A stretch of 14,052 nucleotides of DNA from Candidatus Hydrogenedentota bacterium (GCA_007116095.1 SKJD01000439.1:1-14052); one strand, 5' to 3'; shown: positions 1 to 7,563, counted from the first letter of the stretch. The notes: generated by a model not told the origin, from the letters alone. Numbers and translations are program-made.

Positions 1-650
1 AGGTCAAAGACCGACTGCATCGCGCCGGACTTCCCGATGATATTCGCCGGGCGGAACTTCTCCTGCAACTCACTTTGCAGGCGGCTATTCTCAAACAGTA
101 ATTTGTCACGTTCGTCTTGGGCCTCCTGACGCAGGCGCACGGCCTGGGCGATCATGGAGGCGATAATGGTCATCAGGCGCAGGTCTTCGTCCAGAATCAC
201 ATTGTCGGCAAAGAGGCGATCGGCGCTCAGGGCGCCAATGACGGCGCTTTCCATCTTGATCGGGACGCAGATAAAGGAGATGTCGTCCCGATTGTGCATA
301 TTTCGGGATTGGGTGCGGTTCAGGAAGAGCGGTTCCTGCGAAATCTTGGGCACCAGCATCGGTTTGCCGGTCTGGACAACCTGGCCAACCACACCTTCAC
401 CGGATTTGTAGCGCCCACGTTCCAGCTCATCTCCGGAAAGGCCATGCGCCGCCTCGATATAGAGTTCCCCGGTCTCGCGGTTGATCATCGTGATCGTGCC
501 GCGCAGCATGCCCGTGTGCTTGGCGATGGACTTGAGCACCGGCCCCAGCTCATCGCGCAAATCCATGCTGCGGTCGAGTATTTCACTGATTTCCAGCAAC
601 AGTTGTAGTTCGGACAACTCACTTCGTACTTTGGTGCTGATGGCGGACAT
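1..650 (-). CDS. NifA-like sigma-54-dependent transcriptional activator, N-terminal part (truncated by window edge)
   Basis: Reading the minus strand from the ATG at 650-648 gives 216 codons with no stop before the window edge. Residues about 15-172 look like a GAF sensor domain of the NifA type: a leader resembling LLEISEILDRSMDL, then GEGVVGQVVQTGKP at about 84-97 and PLFLNRT at 107-113. A charged, probably coiled-coil linker follows (about 172-198). The last residues, NIIGKSGAMQSVFD (203-216), match the opening of the AAA+ sigma-54 interaction domain in this family; the ATPase core and HTH lie outside the window. A GGAG ribosome site (complement of 657-660) sits 6 bases before the ATG. The family activates sigma-54 promoters in response to a ligand or partner acting on GAF; the signal here is unknown. 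It is divergent from gltX. I do not call it nifA because no nitrogen-fixation gene is in view. Confidence 0.85.
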   Translation of the reverse strand, partial: MSAISTKVRSELSELQLLLEISEILDRSMDLRDELGPVLKSIAKHTGMLRGTITMINRETGELYIEAAHGLSGDELERGRYKSGEGVVGQVVQTGKPMLVPKISQEPLFLNRTQSRNMHNRDDISFICVPIKMESAVIGALSADRLFADNVILDEDLRLMTIIASMIAQAVRLRQEAQDERDKLLFENSRLQSELQEKFRPANIIGKSGAMQSVFD

Positions 651-796
651 GCGTAACTCCGGAATTATTGTGGGTAACGGATAGGTGCTAATCTGGAACA
701 ACCCCGCCAGGCAAAAGCGGTAGCGGGGGTGGCGTATAGGGCAAAAACTGCAGACTAGGTAGCAAATATTGTTGTTGTTTTGTGTATTTGGCCATA

Positions 797-814
797 AAAA
801 TTGCCAAAATTGCC
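797..814. repeat. Tandem 9-base direct repeat in the activator/gltX intergenic region
   Basis: AAAATTGCC occurs twice back to back (797-805 and 806-814) in an AT-rich part of the 323-base gap between two divergent genes. It overlaps the candidate -35 box of gltX, so it could be a regulator binding site. It is short and could be chance. Confidence 0.4.
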
Positions 815-829
815 CCCAATAATTACCAT
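801..829 (+). promoter_or_regulatory. Candidate sigma-70-type promoter for gltX
   Basis: TTGCCA at 801-806 (5 of 6 to TTGACA) and TACCAT at 824-829 (4 of 6 to TATAAT) are separated by 17 bases. This would give a leader of roughly 140 bases before the gltX ATG. The rest of the 651-973 gap holds a GC-rich hairpin (arms CCCCGC 702-707 and GCGGGG 723-728) in what would be the leader of the minus-strand activator, and no gene I can support. Confidence 0.35.
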
Positions 830-973
830 ATTGTATTTCCTACCGTCTGGAATGTCAACCTTTCCGCGATACAGCCACAGCCGGACGCCATTCCGGGCTG
901 AAAGATGCTTGCCAAGCACTGTGCATGCTATTCTATGGAGGGAATCATTTTGAAACGCTTTACAGGAGTATCC

Positions 974-2464
974 ATGGATCAGATTCGTTGCCGTATTGCC
1001 CCGTCCCCTTCGGGTTTCTTACACATCGGGACGGCGAAAATAGCCCTGTTTAACTGGCTTTTTGCCCGTAAAAATGGCGGGACCTTTGTGTTGCGCCTGG
1101 AAGATACCGACGCCGAGCGGACGGACGAGTCCTTTGTGCAGGCCATGTGCGAGGGCTTCCAATGGTTGGGCATCGACTGGGACGAAGGGCCGCCCTTCGG
1201 GGACGAGCCGCAGAAGGGGGACTACGGTCCCTATCGCCAGTCGGATCGCAAGGCCATCTATCAGCAGGAGACCCAGCGCCTGCTGGACGAAGGCAAAGCC
1301 TACAAATGTTTTTGCACCCGCGAGGAACTGGAAGCCGAGCGTGAACGCGCCCAGCAGGAGAAGCGCCCTCCGCGCTACAGCCAGAAATGCCGCAACCTGA
1401 GCCCGGAGGAAGTCGCGGCCATGGGCGACCGGTCCTATGTCGTGCGCTTCAAGGTGCCTGATGGCAGCACGGAGGTCAATGACCTGGTGCAGGGGACGGT
1501 GCGCTGTGAGAACAAGGAATTCGACGACTTCGTCATCCAGAAGCCGAACGGGGACCCGATATTCCATATGGCGGTGGTGGTGGACGATGGCCAGATGCAG
1601 ATCAGCCATGTGATTCGCGGCGATGATCACTTGACCAACGCCACCCGCCACGTGATGCTCTTCCAGGCGCTGGGCTATCCCGTGCCGGAGTTTGCCCACC
1701 TGCCGATGGTCCTGGACGAGAAGGGGAAGAAGTACAGCAAGCGCCTGCACGGGGCGAATGTCCTGGACTGGCGGAATGACGGCTACCTGCCCGAGGCCCT
1801 GATCAACTATGTCGCCCTACTCGGCTGGACCCCGGAAGAGCCCAACCGCGAGTTGTTCACGATTGACGAGCTACTCGAAGCCTTCGTCATCAAGCGCTGG
1901 GGTAAGTCCGCCGCCCGCTTCGACCGCAAAAAGCTGGATTGGCTCAATGGTCGTCACATTCGCCTCATGGACACGCGGGTCTTGATGGAGCGCGTCATAC
2001 CCGTCCTGGAGGAAGCTGGCTTTAATCCCCGGGAGCGCTCGGAAGACTGGCTGCTGCGGATGACCGAAATCTGCCAGGAAAAGATCGGGACCATCAACAA
2101 CATCATCGAATACGCCGACTTCTTTTTCAAGGAGATCAACAGCTACGAGCCGAAGGCGGTGAAGAAGCAGTACCAGAAGGAAGGCGCGGAAACCAAACTG
2201 CAACAGCTCATCGATGCGCTTACGCCGTTGGAAGACTGGAGCGCCGATATGATTAAGGCGGCCTTTGAGGCTTTGGCGGAGGCGCAGGGCGAAAAGCTGG
2301 GGGCCTATATCCACCCCGCGCGCCTGGCCTTCACCGGCAAGTCCGTGGGCCCGGGACTCTTTGAATTGGCCGAGCTGCTGGGTAAGGACGCCTGCCTGGA
2401 GCGCCTGCAAAATGCCCTGGACTACGTAAACGTCGGCGCCCCGTTGCCGGAGGTTCAGGAGTAG
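974..2464 (+). CDS. gltX: Glutamyl-tRNA synthetase (class I aminoacyl-tRNA synthetase)
   Basis: This enzyme charges tRNA-Glu (or tRNA-Glx) with glutamate in the cytoplasm, using ATP. From ATG 974 the protein has 496 residues, normal for bacterial GltX. The class I signature is APSPSGFLHIGT (residues 9-20, with HIG at 17-19). RLEDTD of the glutamate site follows. CFC at 112-114 and C139 resemble the zinc-binding cysteines of many bacterial GltX proteins. The KMSKS loop appears as KKYSKR at 252-257. The C-terminal third is the helical anticodon-binding part. I chose 974 because AGGAG (964-968) lies 5 bases upstream and the protein then begins like known GltX. An in-frame ATG at 905, and a TTG at 950 preceded by GGAGGG, would add about 8-23 residues without family support. 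The stop codon lies inside a repeat element. Confidence 0.95.
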   Translation: MDQIRCRIAPSPSGFLHIGTAKIALFNWLFARKNGGTFVLRLEDTDAERTDESFVQAMCEGFQWLGIDWDEGPPFGDEPQKGDYGPYRQSDRKAIYQQETQRLLDEGKAYKCFCTREELEAERERAQQEKRPPRYSQKCRNLSPEEVAAMGDRSYVVRFKVPDGSTEVNDLVQGTVRCENKEFDDFVIQKPNGDPIFHMAVVVDDGQMQISHVIRGDDHLTNATRHVMLFQALGYPVPEFAHLPMVLDEKGKKYSKRLHGANVLDWRNDGYLPEALINYVALLGWTPEEPNRELFTIDELLEAFVIKRWGKSAARFDRKKLDWLNGRHIRLMDTRVLMERVIPVLEEAGFNPRERSEDWLLRMTEICQEKIGTINNIIEYADFFFKEINSYEPKAVKKQYQKEGAETKLQQLIDALTPLEDWSADMIKAAFEALAEAQGEKLGAYIHPARLAFTGKSVGPGLFELAELLGKDACLERLQNALDYVNVGAPLPEVQE

Positions 2465-2481
2465 CAAAGCTCGCTTTGCTG
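2458..2481 (+). repeat. Half copy of the 52-base two-hairpin repeat, overlapping the gltX stop
   Basis: It starts with GGAGT, then has arms AGCAAAG and CTTTGCT around a CTCG loop, identical to the first 24 bases of the full unit at 2489. The second hairpin is missing. The final gltX Glu codon and TAG stop (2459-2464) lie within it. Confidence 0.85.
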
Positions 2482-2488
2482 AGAAACC

Positions 2489-2540
2489 GGAGTAGCAAAG
2501 CTCGCTTTGCTGGATTGAACGAGGCAAGCCTCGTTACTCC
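2489..2540 (+). repeat. 52-base two-hairpin repeat, copy A
   Basis: The layout is 5-18-6-18-5. GGAGT at the left end pairs with ACTCC at the right end. Between them are a hairpin with arms AGCAAAG/CTTTGCT and loop CTCG, a 6-base linker, and a hairpin with arms AACGAGG/CCTCGTT and loop CAAG. It could fold as a three-way junction in RNA or as a cruciform in DNA. It is tandem with copy B at a 60-base period. Confidence 0.9.
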
Positions 2541-2548
2541 CATAGACC

Positions 2549-2600
2549 GGAGTAGCAAAGCTCGCTTTGCTGAAATGAACGAAGCAAGCTTCGTTACTCC
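2549..2600 (+). repeat. 52-base two-hairpin repeat, copy B
   Basis: It has the same 5-18-6-18-5 layout as copy A and differs at 4 of 52 bases. Two differences lie in the linker. The other two are a paired change in the second hairpin (arms AACGAAG/CTTCGTT here). An AT-rich stretch (2601-2620) follows before the kinase leader; I find no convincing -35/-10 pair there. Confidence 0.9.
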
Positions 2601-2690
2601 AGATAATACTATATAAAAATGCACCTATGCCGCTGTGCTACATACAACGAGGGCGGCGCCCGATGTAAGTGAACTGGAAAGGAAGCAGTC

Positions 2691-3695
2691 ATGAGCAAGG
2701 TGGTTGTGGGAATTGATTTGGGGGGCACCAATATCAAGACGGCCCTGGTCTCGACCGAGAAAAAGGTGCTGTCCAAGAACAGCCGTCCCTCCAATGCCGA
2801 TAAGGGACCGGATGCTGTCATGGACGCCATGGCCGAGGCCGTGGAAGATCTGATGAAAGAGACCGGAACCGCGCGTGCGGATGTCCTGGCCTGTGGGATT
2901 GGCGCGCCGGGGCCGATGAATTGGCAGACCGGTGTGGTGTACAGTCCGCCGAACCTCCCGGGTTGGGAGAATGTCCCGCTGGCCCAGCTCATGTACCAGC
3001 GTCTAAGCATTCCCTGCTTCGTGGACAACGATGCAAACGTGGCCTGTTACGGCGAGTATTGGCTGGGCGCCGGGCAGGGAACCCAGAGCATGGCGGTGTT
3101 CACCCTGGGCACGGGCGTCGGCGGCGGGATCGTGGTCTTTGGCGAGCTGCTCCGGGGGATAGACGGCACAGCCGCGGAACTGGGTCACCTCAAGGTGCAG
3201 CGGGATGGCCGGCGCTGCGGTTGCGGCGGCCTGGGTTGCCTGGAGGCCTACGCCTCGGTGACGGGCATGGTCCGTACGGCCCAGGAACACCTGGATGAAA
3301 ATCCGGACTCCCTACTCTACAAGCAATTTCACGATCAGCCCGACAATATCACGGGCAAGGACCTGACGGACGCCGCCAACAAGGGCGATGCCTTCGCCTG
3401 TTGGGTCCACGAGGAGACGGCCACCTGGCTGGGGCTGGGCATCGCCAGCCTGATCAACCTTCAGAACCCGGAGCGGATCGTGCTCTGTGGTGGGATGATC
3501 GCCGCTGGGGACTTACTGTTTGATCCGGTGCGGCGGGTCGCCCGGGAGAATGCCTTCCCCGTACCCGCCAAGCGCTGCGAAATCGTGCCAGCAGGACTCG
3601 GCAGCGACTCCGGTGTGATCGGTGCGGCGGGCTGTGCCTGGACGCGTCTGGAAAGTGGCGAAGATGGCGGCGCCGACCCGAACAGCGCCTACTGA
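2691..3695 (+). CDS. ROK-family sugar kinase (glucokinase-like)
   Basis: ROK kinases transfer phosphate from ATP to a hexose, often glucose, fructose or an amino sugar, in the cytoplasm. The 334-residue protein begins with the phosphate-binding motif GIDLGGTNIK (7-16). DNDAN at 112-116 carries the expected catalytic Asp (D114). GTGVGGG at 140-146 is the second phosphate loop. ELGH (163-166) with CGCGGLGCLE (176-185) forms the ROK zinc site (H166, C176, C178, C183). There is no N-terminal HTH, so it is an enzyme rather than a ROK repressor. AGGA at 2680-2683 serves the ATG. A PfkB-type kinase starts 46 bases downstream on the same strand with no terminator between them, suggesting an operon. 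The exact sugar cannot be read from the sequence; glucokinase is the most likely role. Confidence 0.9.
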   Translation: MSKVVVGIDLGGTNIKTALVSTEKKVLSKNSRPSNADKGPDAVMDAMAEAVEDLMKETGTARADVLACGIGAPGPMNWQTGVVYSPPNLPGWENVPLAQLMYQRLSIPCFVDNDANVACYGEYWLGAGQGTQSMAVFTLGTGVGGGIVVFGELLRGIDGTAAELGHLKVQRDGRRCGCGGLGCLEAYASVTGMVRTAQEHLDENPDSLLYKQFHDQPDNITGKDLTDAANKGDAFACWVHEETATWLGLGIASLINLQNPERIVLCGGMIAAGDLLFDPVRRVARENAFPVPAKRCEIVPAGLGSDSGVIGAAGCAWTRLESGEDGGADPNSAY

Positions 3696-3741
3696 GCCGG
3701 TAGCATAACGCCTAAACGCCAAACCTGGGAATGCTGTAGCT

Positions 3742-4677
3742 GTGATATTGACCTTGACGCCCAATCCCTGTGTGGACAAAACGCTTTTTCTGGAGCAGGT
3801 AACCCTGGGGAAGAAACATGTCGCCGACCGCTATAGCTGTGTGCCGGGCGGGAAGGGGAGCAACGTCTCCCGCGCCGTCAAGGCGCTGGGCCATCCAACC
3901 GCGGCCATGGTGATTGTCGGCGGCCCGCCCGGGGACCATGTGGTTCAGATGATTGAAGAAGACGACGGCGTGCCCTGCCATCCGATCTGGGTAGCGGGCA
4001 TGACCCGCACCATCACCACCGTCCTGGAGACCGGCCCGCACCGTCAGACGCCCCTGTTTGAACCGGGGCCGGCGGTGAGCGCCGCCGAGAAAAACGACCT
4101 CATCGCCCAGTTCCGGGAGCTTGCTACCAAAGCGCGCGTAATCACCTTAAACGGCACCGTGCCCGACCCGCGCTTGCAGGACCTCTACGCCACGCTCATC
4201 CCCATCGCCAAGGAAAACGGCGCGATCACCGTGCTGGATGCGCACGGCCCGGAGTTCGCCGCGGGCGTTAAGGCCCAGCCCTATATGGTGAAGCCCAACC
4301 TGCACGAAGCGGCTGAATGGGTCGGCCACCCGCTGACGCACATGACCGACTACCTGGAGGCGGTTGAAGCATACCATGAAGCAGGCGTAATTCTGGTCGT
4401 GCTTTCTCTTGGGGCGGACGGGGCCATTGTTTCGGAGGAAGGCGACTGTTTTCACGCCCGTTCGCCCGAAATCAAGGAAATCAACGCCGTAGGCTCCGGC
4501 GATGCGCTGGTTGCCGGTTTCGCCATTGGCCTGATGCAAGACGAGGACCTCGAGACGATCACCCGCCGGGGCATCGCCGCCGGCGCCGCCAACGCCATGT
4601 GCTGGGACATCGGCCATTTCGCCCCGGCGGAAGTAGACCGCCTTGCCGAGCAGGTGACCCTTACCCGGTTTGCGTAG
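3742..4677 (+). CDS. PfkB-family hexose-phosphate kinase (1-phosphofructokinase / tagatose-6-phosphate kinase type)
   Basis: The protein has 311 residues, the usual length of FruK/LacC/PfkB kinases, which phosphorylate fructose 1-phosphate, tagatose 6-phosphate or fructose 6-phosphate with ATP. The N-terminus TLTPNPCVDKT (4-14) is typical of this subgroup. Other landmarks are GGKGSN at 36-41 (substrate/phosphate contact), KPNLHEA at 184-190, and NAVGSGD at 248-254 with catalytic base D254. The start is GTG at 3742: no in-frame ATG fits and the family N-terminus begins exactly there. Its ribosome site is weak (GGGA at 3727-3730, 11 bases away), so it may depend on coupling to the ROK gene upstream. 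The pair could perform two successive phosphorylations. No PTS gene is visible, so the fructose 1-phosphate route is not specially favoured. Confidence 0.88.
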   Translation: MILTLTPNPCVDKTLFLEQVTLGKKHVADRYSCVPGGKGSNVSRAVKALGHPTAAMVIVGGPPGDHVVQMIEEDDGVPCHPIWVAGMTRTITTVLETGPHRQTPLFEPGPAVSAAEKNDLIAQFRELATKARVITLNGTVPDPRLQDLYATLIPIAKENGAITVLDAHGPEFAAGVKAQPYMVKPNLHEAAEWVGHPLTHMTDYLEAVEAYHEAGVILVVLSLGADGAIVSEEGDCFHARSPEIKEINAVGSGDALVAGFAIGLMQDEDLETITRRGIAAGAANAMCWDIGHFAPAEVDRLAEQVTLTRFA

Positions 4678-4707
4678 CGCCAAGCCCCATGCCTTCTGGG
4701 AGAGCCT

Positions 4708-4734
4708 GGTGGACATGGTGGACGCTGTGGACAT
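4708..4734 (+). repeat. Triple 9-base array with GTGGAC core
   Basis: Three consecutive 9-base units (4708-4716, 4717-4725, 4726-4734) each contain GTGGAC, at 4709, 4718 and 4727. They lie about 30 bases after the pfkB-type stop. The same core at the same spacing recurs in the terminator near 10274. Confidence 0.65.
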
Positions 4735-4763
4735 TCTGCTGCCTCACTTACCCTACAACACAT

Positions 4764-4821
4764 AAAAAAATCCGGTGGTGCGTGTCGGGCTGTCCGAATC
4801 GCATCACCGGATTGTTTTGTT
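4764..4821. terminator. Long hairpin terminator between convergent genes, probably bidirectional
   Basis: A 14-base left arm (4769-4782) pairs with 4800-4813, with one G-U wobble in plus-strand RNA (an A-C mismatch in minus-strand RNA). A 2x2 internal loop and a further 4-base stem (TCGG 4785-4788, CCGA 4794-4797) close on loop GCTGT. Plus-strand RNA is followed by a U-rich tail (4814-4821). The seven A residues at 4764-4770 give a U-run for minus-strand transcripts. It can end both the kinase operon and the GH78-like gene. Confidence 0.88.
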
Positions 4822-4857
4822 GGCAGGCGGTTATGTTGCTTTTTTCAGGCCATGGGC

Positions 4858-7326
4858 TTAGCGCGTATAGGCGCCTTCCACGGCGGGCATGGCGTTTTCA
4901 TGTTCCACCATTTCCACGGTGAAGCCTGCGGGCAAATCCAGATCATAGGTGATCGTCTCGCCGTCGGAGGTCCAGCGCAATGAGATGAGCTCATCGCCCA
5001 AGGGGATGGTCGCTTCGCACCAGTCGAGGCCGGTCTCAATGAAGCGCAGTTGCAGGACCTGGTTCACCGGATCGATGTGGTACGCGCCGAGGATGTCGCG
5101 CAGCAAGGTCACGACGATGTGCGAGGCGAAGCCGTGGTTCAGGCTGGCATGGTCATGCACATTTTCCCACAGCGTGTTGGTGCGTTCCACCATGTACATG
5201 AGGTAGTCCACCGACTCTTCCAGAATCTGGTTGCTCTTGCCGGCTTCGGAAAGTAGCTCGACACGCACCATGTTGCCAATGAAGGAGTTGGCGACATGGA
5301 CTTCCTCCCAGGCCCCAGTATCCGTGCGATGCGGGCCGAAGTCTTCATGCAACCTGCGCCACAATTCCGGATGGGACTCCACGGAGGCGACATCGAAGAA
5401 GAAGGCGAAGTACTGGCAAACTTCCGTACGGTTGCGGGTGACTTCCAGCGTGCCGTCGTCGTGCCGGATGGCGTTGTCCACGAAGAACTCGCCGTCAAAG
5501 GACTGCTCGCGGATGGTTTCCCGGATGGCTTCGGCCTTCGCTTCCAACTCGGGCTTGTCATAGAGCTTGGCGGCCGTGCTGAGCGTACTCGCATAGAGCA
5601 TGTTGCTGGGATAGTTCACGTCCTGGACGAATTGGTTGGCCGCGGACCATTCCACGAAGACCCAGGCCTCCAGACTTTCCAGCAGGCCGTCTTCGTTCTC
5701 GAAAGGCTCGAAGTAGTCCAGCAGCGCCATGACCCGGTCTTCCAGGTTGGCCACCAGCTCGGTATCGCCGCTGCGGGCGGCGTATTCTTCCAGTTGCACC
5801 ACAAACCACATCGCCCAGTTCGGGATGAAGTTGCTGTTGTAGTGGTCTGCCGGGTAGCACATCGGCAGCATACCTTCCGGCAGGGTGCGGAAGACTTCCG
5901 GCAGGTAGTAGGACTCGACGAAGTTCTTCTCGACCGTCGTATCGCCGGAGAGCACCAGCGCCGAGCGTGCGGTGAAGAAGGAGTCACAGAGCCAGCCGGC
6001 GCGTTCGCGCGAGGGGCAGTCCATGAAGACGTCGGTGGCGTTCTGGGCGAAGGTGTGCCGTCCGGCTTCGTAGAGCTTTTCCAGACGACCGTCGGAGGCG
6101 CGGAACGTGGCGCGCTGGGTGTCGGTATTCTCGAAGGCGCGGATGCCCACATTCTCCACAACACCGCCGCCTTCAAGCGCCAGGATTTTGATATAGCCCA
6201 TGGTGTACGGCTCAAAGGCTTCCAACGTATAACTGCCCGGCTCCAGCGTATAGGCGATGACGTTGACCGTGGCCATGCGGCGGAAGTCGAGGTACTCACC
6301 GCGCAGGGTCTCATCAAAGGCGACGAAAATACGGGTCGGTTCCTCCACGGTGATGTCGAAGCGGGGGAAACCGGAGATATTGCGCCCCAGATTGTATTGC
6401 AGGTATTCCCCGGTGTCCAGACTGTGGCTCCAGTCTGTTCCCAGGGGCGTTTCCGTCACGTCGCGGCTGGTGATTTCAGTCTTTTGCATCTCGGTGGACA
6501 ACACCGAGACCAGGTCTTCCTCGTGGAAGCCCTTGTACTCCGGGCTGATGTTGACCAGGCTGCGGTCGCGCCAGAGATTTTCGCGCTCGACGCCCTGATC
6601 AAAGGTTCCGCGGGAATGCATTTCCACGGCGGACACAATGTAGAAATCGCTGTAGGGCACACGGCGTGGCAGCAGGTTGAGCGCCGGGAAGGTCTCCAGG
6701 GCTACGGCGTCAAAGGCCGCGTCAGCCGTGGCGCGCCAGGCGTCGTGGTCCGCGCTCAGCACGTAGTCCTCGACGAAGGTGCGCTGGAAGCTGTAGCGTT
6801 GCACTTTCTGCTGGCGTTCATCCAGAATCTGGCCTTCAATGGCGCGGGGGCCTTCCAGCCCGGTGGCCGCCAGGGTAACCGGTCCGGCGACGACTTCCGC
6901 CTGTAGAAAGGCCGGCTGGTCGAATAGATAATAGCTGTTGACGTTGTAGCCAGCCACATCCACCGCAACAACATTTTCACCGGGTTGCAGCAGGCCCGCG
7001 ATCTCATATTCATCCACCCGGTGGTAGTCGAGCGGACCGCGCGCGGGACCGTGCCCGAGGAACTGGCCGTTCAGCCACACCCGGTAGATGGACGAGGCGG
7101 TCATACGCAGCACCACGGACTCGGCCTCGGGCGTCTCGAAGACCGCCCGGAACCCGACAAACAGGTTCATTTCTTCACTGCGCCCTTCCGGCCACACCGG
7201 CTGGGCAGTCTCAAAGGATGGGATGCTTTCGGCCATGGCAGGTCCCCCCGGGATTCCGACCGCGACAAGGCAGGCCAGTACAATGAGCGGGATACACCGC
7301 AACTGCTTATAATGGAAATACTTCAT
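4858..7326 (-). CDS. Secreted GH78-like alpha-L-rhamnosidase
   Basis: The family hydrolyses terminal alpha-L-rhamnose from plant or bacterial glycans. The 822-residue product starts at ATG 7326-7324, preceded by a GAGGGG ribosome site; the open frame extends further upstream, but this Met begins a signal peptide (positive n-region, hydrophobic 11-25, likely cut after A-M-A at residue 32). VLAC (16-19) loosely resembles a lipobox but comes too early. Residues about 50-150 form the beta-sandwich N-domain (VWLNGQFLGHGPARG, 83-97). About 400-750 is the (alpha/alpha)6 barrel. DCPSRERAGWLCD (436-448) has D436, E441 and D448 in the spacing of GH78 acidic active-site residues. LWE (719-721) followed by SLNHG (728-732) matches the region of the second catalytic Glu. 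The C-terminus is a beta domain. It ends at the shared terminator. Unsaturated-sugar or other six-hairpin glycosidase activity remains possible. Confidence 0.85.
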   Translation of the reverse strand: MKYFHYKQLRCIPLIVLACLVAVGIPGGPAMAESIPSFETAQPVWPEGRSEEMNLFVGFRAVFETPEAESVVLRMTASSIYRVWLNGQFLGHGPARGPLDYHRVDEYEIAGLLQPGENVVAVDVAGYNVNSYYLFDQPAFLQAEVVAGPVTLAATGLEGPRAIEGQILDERQQKVQRYSFQRTFVEDYVLSADHDAWRATADAAFDAVALETFPALNLLPRRVPYSDFYIVSAVEMHSRGTFDQGVERENLWRDRSLVNISPEYKGFHEEDLVSVLSTEMQKTEITSRDVTETPLGTDWSHSLDTGEYLQYNLGRNISGFPRFDITVEEPTRIFVAFDETLRGEYLDFRRMATVNVIAYTLEPGSYTLEAFEPYTMGYIKILALEGGGVVENVGIRAFENTDTQRATFRASDGRLEKLYEAGRHTFAQNATDVFMDCPSRERAGWLCDSFFTARSALVLSGDTTVEKNFVESYYLPEVFRTLPEGMLPMCYPADHYNSNFIPNWAMWFVVQLEEYAARSGDTELVANLEDRVMALLDYFEPFENEDGLLESLEAWVFVEWSAANQFVQDVNYPSNMLYASTLSTAAKLYDKPELEAKAEAIRETIREQSFDGEFFVDNAIRHDDGTLEVTRNRTEVCQYFAFFFDVASVESHPELWRRLHEDFGPHRTDTGAWEEVHVANSFIGNMVRVELLSEAGKSNQILEESVDYLMYMVERTNTLWENVHDHASLNHGFASHIVVTLLRDILGAYHIDPVNQVLQLRFIETGLDWCEATIPLGDELISLRWTSDGETITYDLDLPAGFTVEMVEHENAMPAVEGAYTR

Positions 7327-7533
7327 TCGTTTCCCCTCTTGATTGGCGTCGATTGCTGAGTACGGTACGGCGAAATTCCGCCGTGCGAAACACGTGAAAA
7401 TACGCCCCATACCTTCGCATATTCCGGCGTACAATTCAAGATTTTCTGGTCTCCCGCCATGCCCCCGGCTTCAAATTGTTGTTCGCGTTCTTTTGCGTTT
7501 ATTCGCGGTTGCAACAAAACATTGCATAAGGAC

Positions 7534-7563
7534 CACGAATGGACGCCAATGCACATGAATGTG
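7534..7563 (+). repeat. Imperfect 10-base-period array (three units, AATG core)
   Basis: Three adjacent 10-base units, CACGAATGGA, CGCCAATGCA and CATGAATGTG, share the pattern CRYSAATGNR. They sit in the middle of the 543-base gap between the GH78-like gene and pilT. I recall similar ACGAATGGACGCGAATG-like strings scattered between genes in planctomycete/verrucomicrobial genomes; this is memory, not a search. Confidence 0.5.

Noticed and set aside
789..816. Possible sigma-54 (-24/-12) promoter in the activator/gltX gap
   Set aside because: TGGCC...TTGC on the plus strand has GG and GC separated by 11 bases instead of 10. The best minus-strand alignment matches only the core GG and GC plus a few positions.
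2458..2600. CRISPR array or tRNA-like cloverleaf in the repeat cluster
   Set aside because: The units are tandem with only 7-8 bases between them, so there are no spacers. The fold lacks an anticodon arm, acceptor length and CCA-like end of a tRNA.
5296..6906. Long open frame on the plus strand (536 codons) inside the GH78-like gene
   Set aside because: It is antisense to a gene with clear domains and motifs, its translation has no recognisable pattern, and such shadows are expected in GC-rich coding DNA.
4858..7434. Longer version of the GH78-like protein starting at 7434
   Set aside because: The 36 extra residues would bury the signal peptide, and the internal ATG at 7326 has a strong GAGGGG ribosome site.
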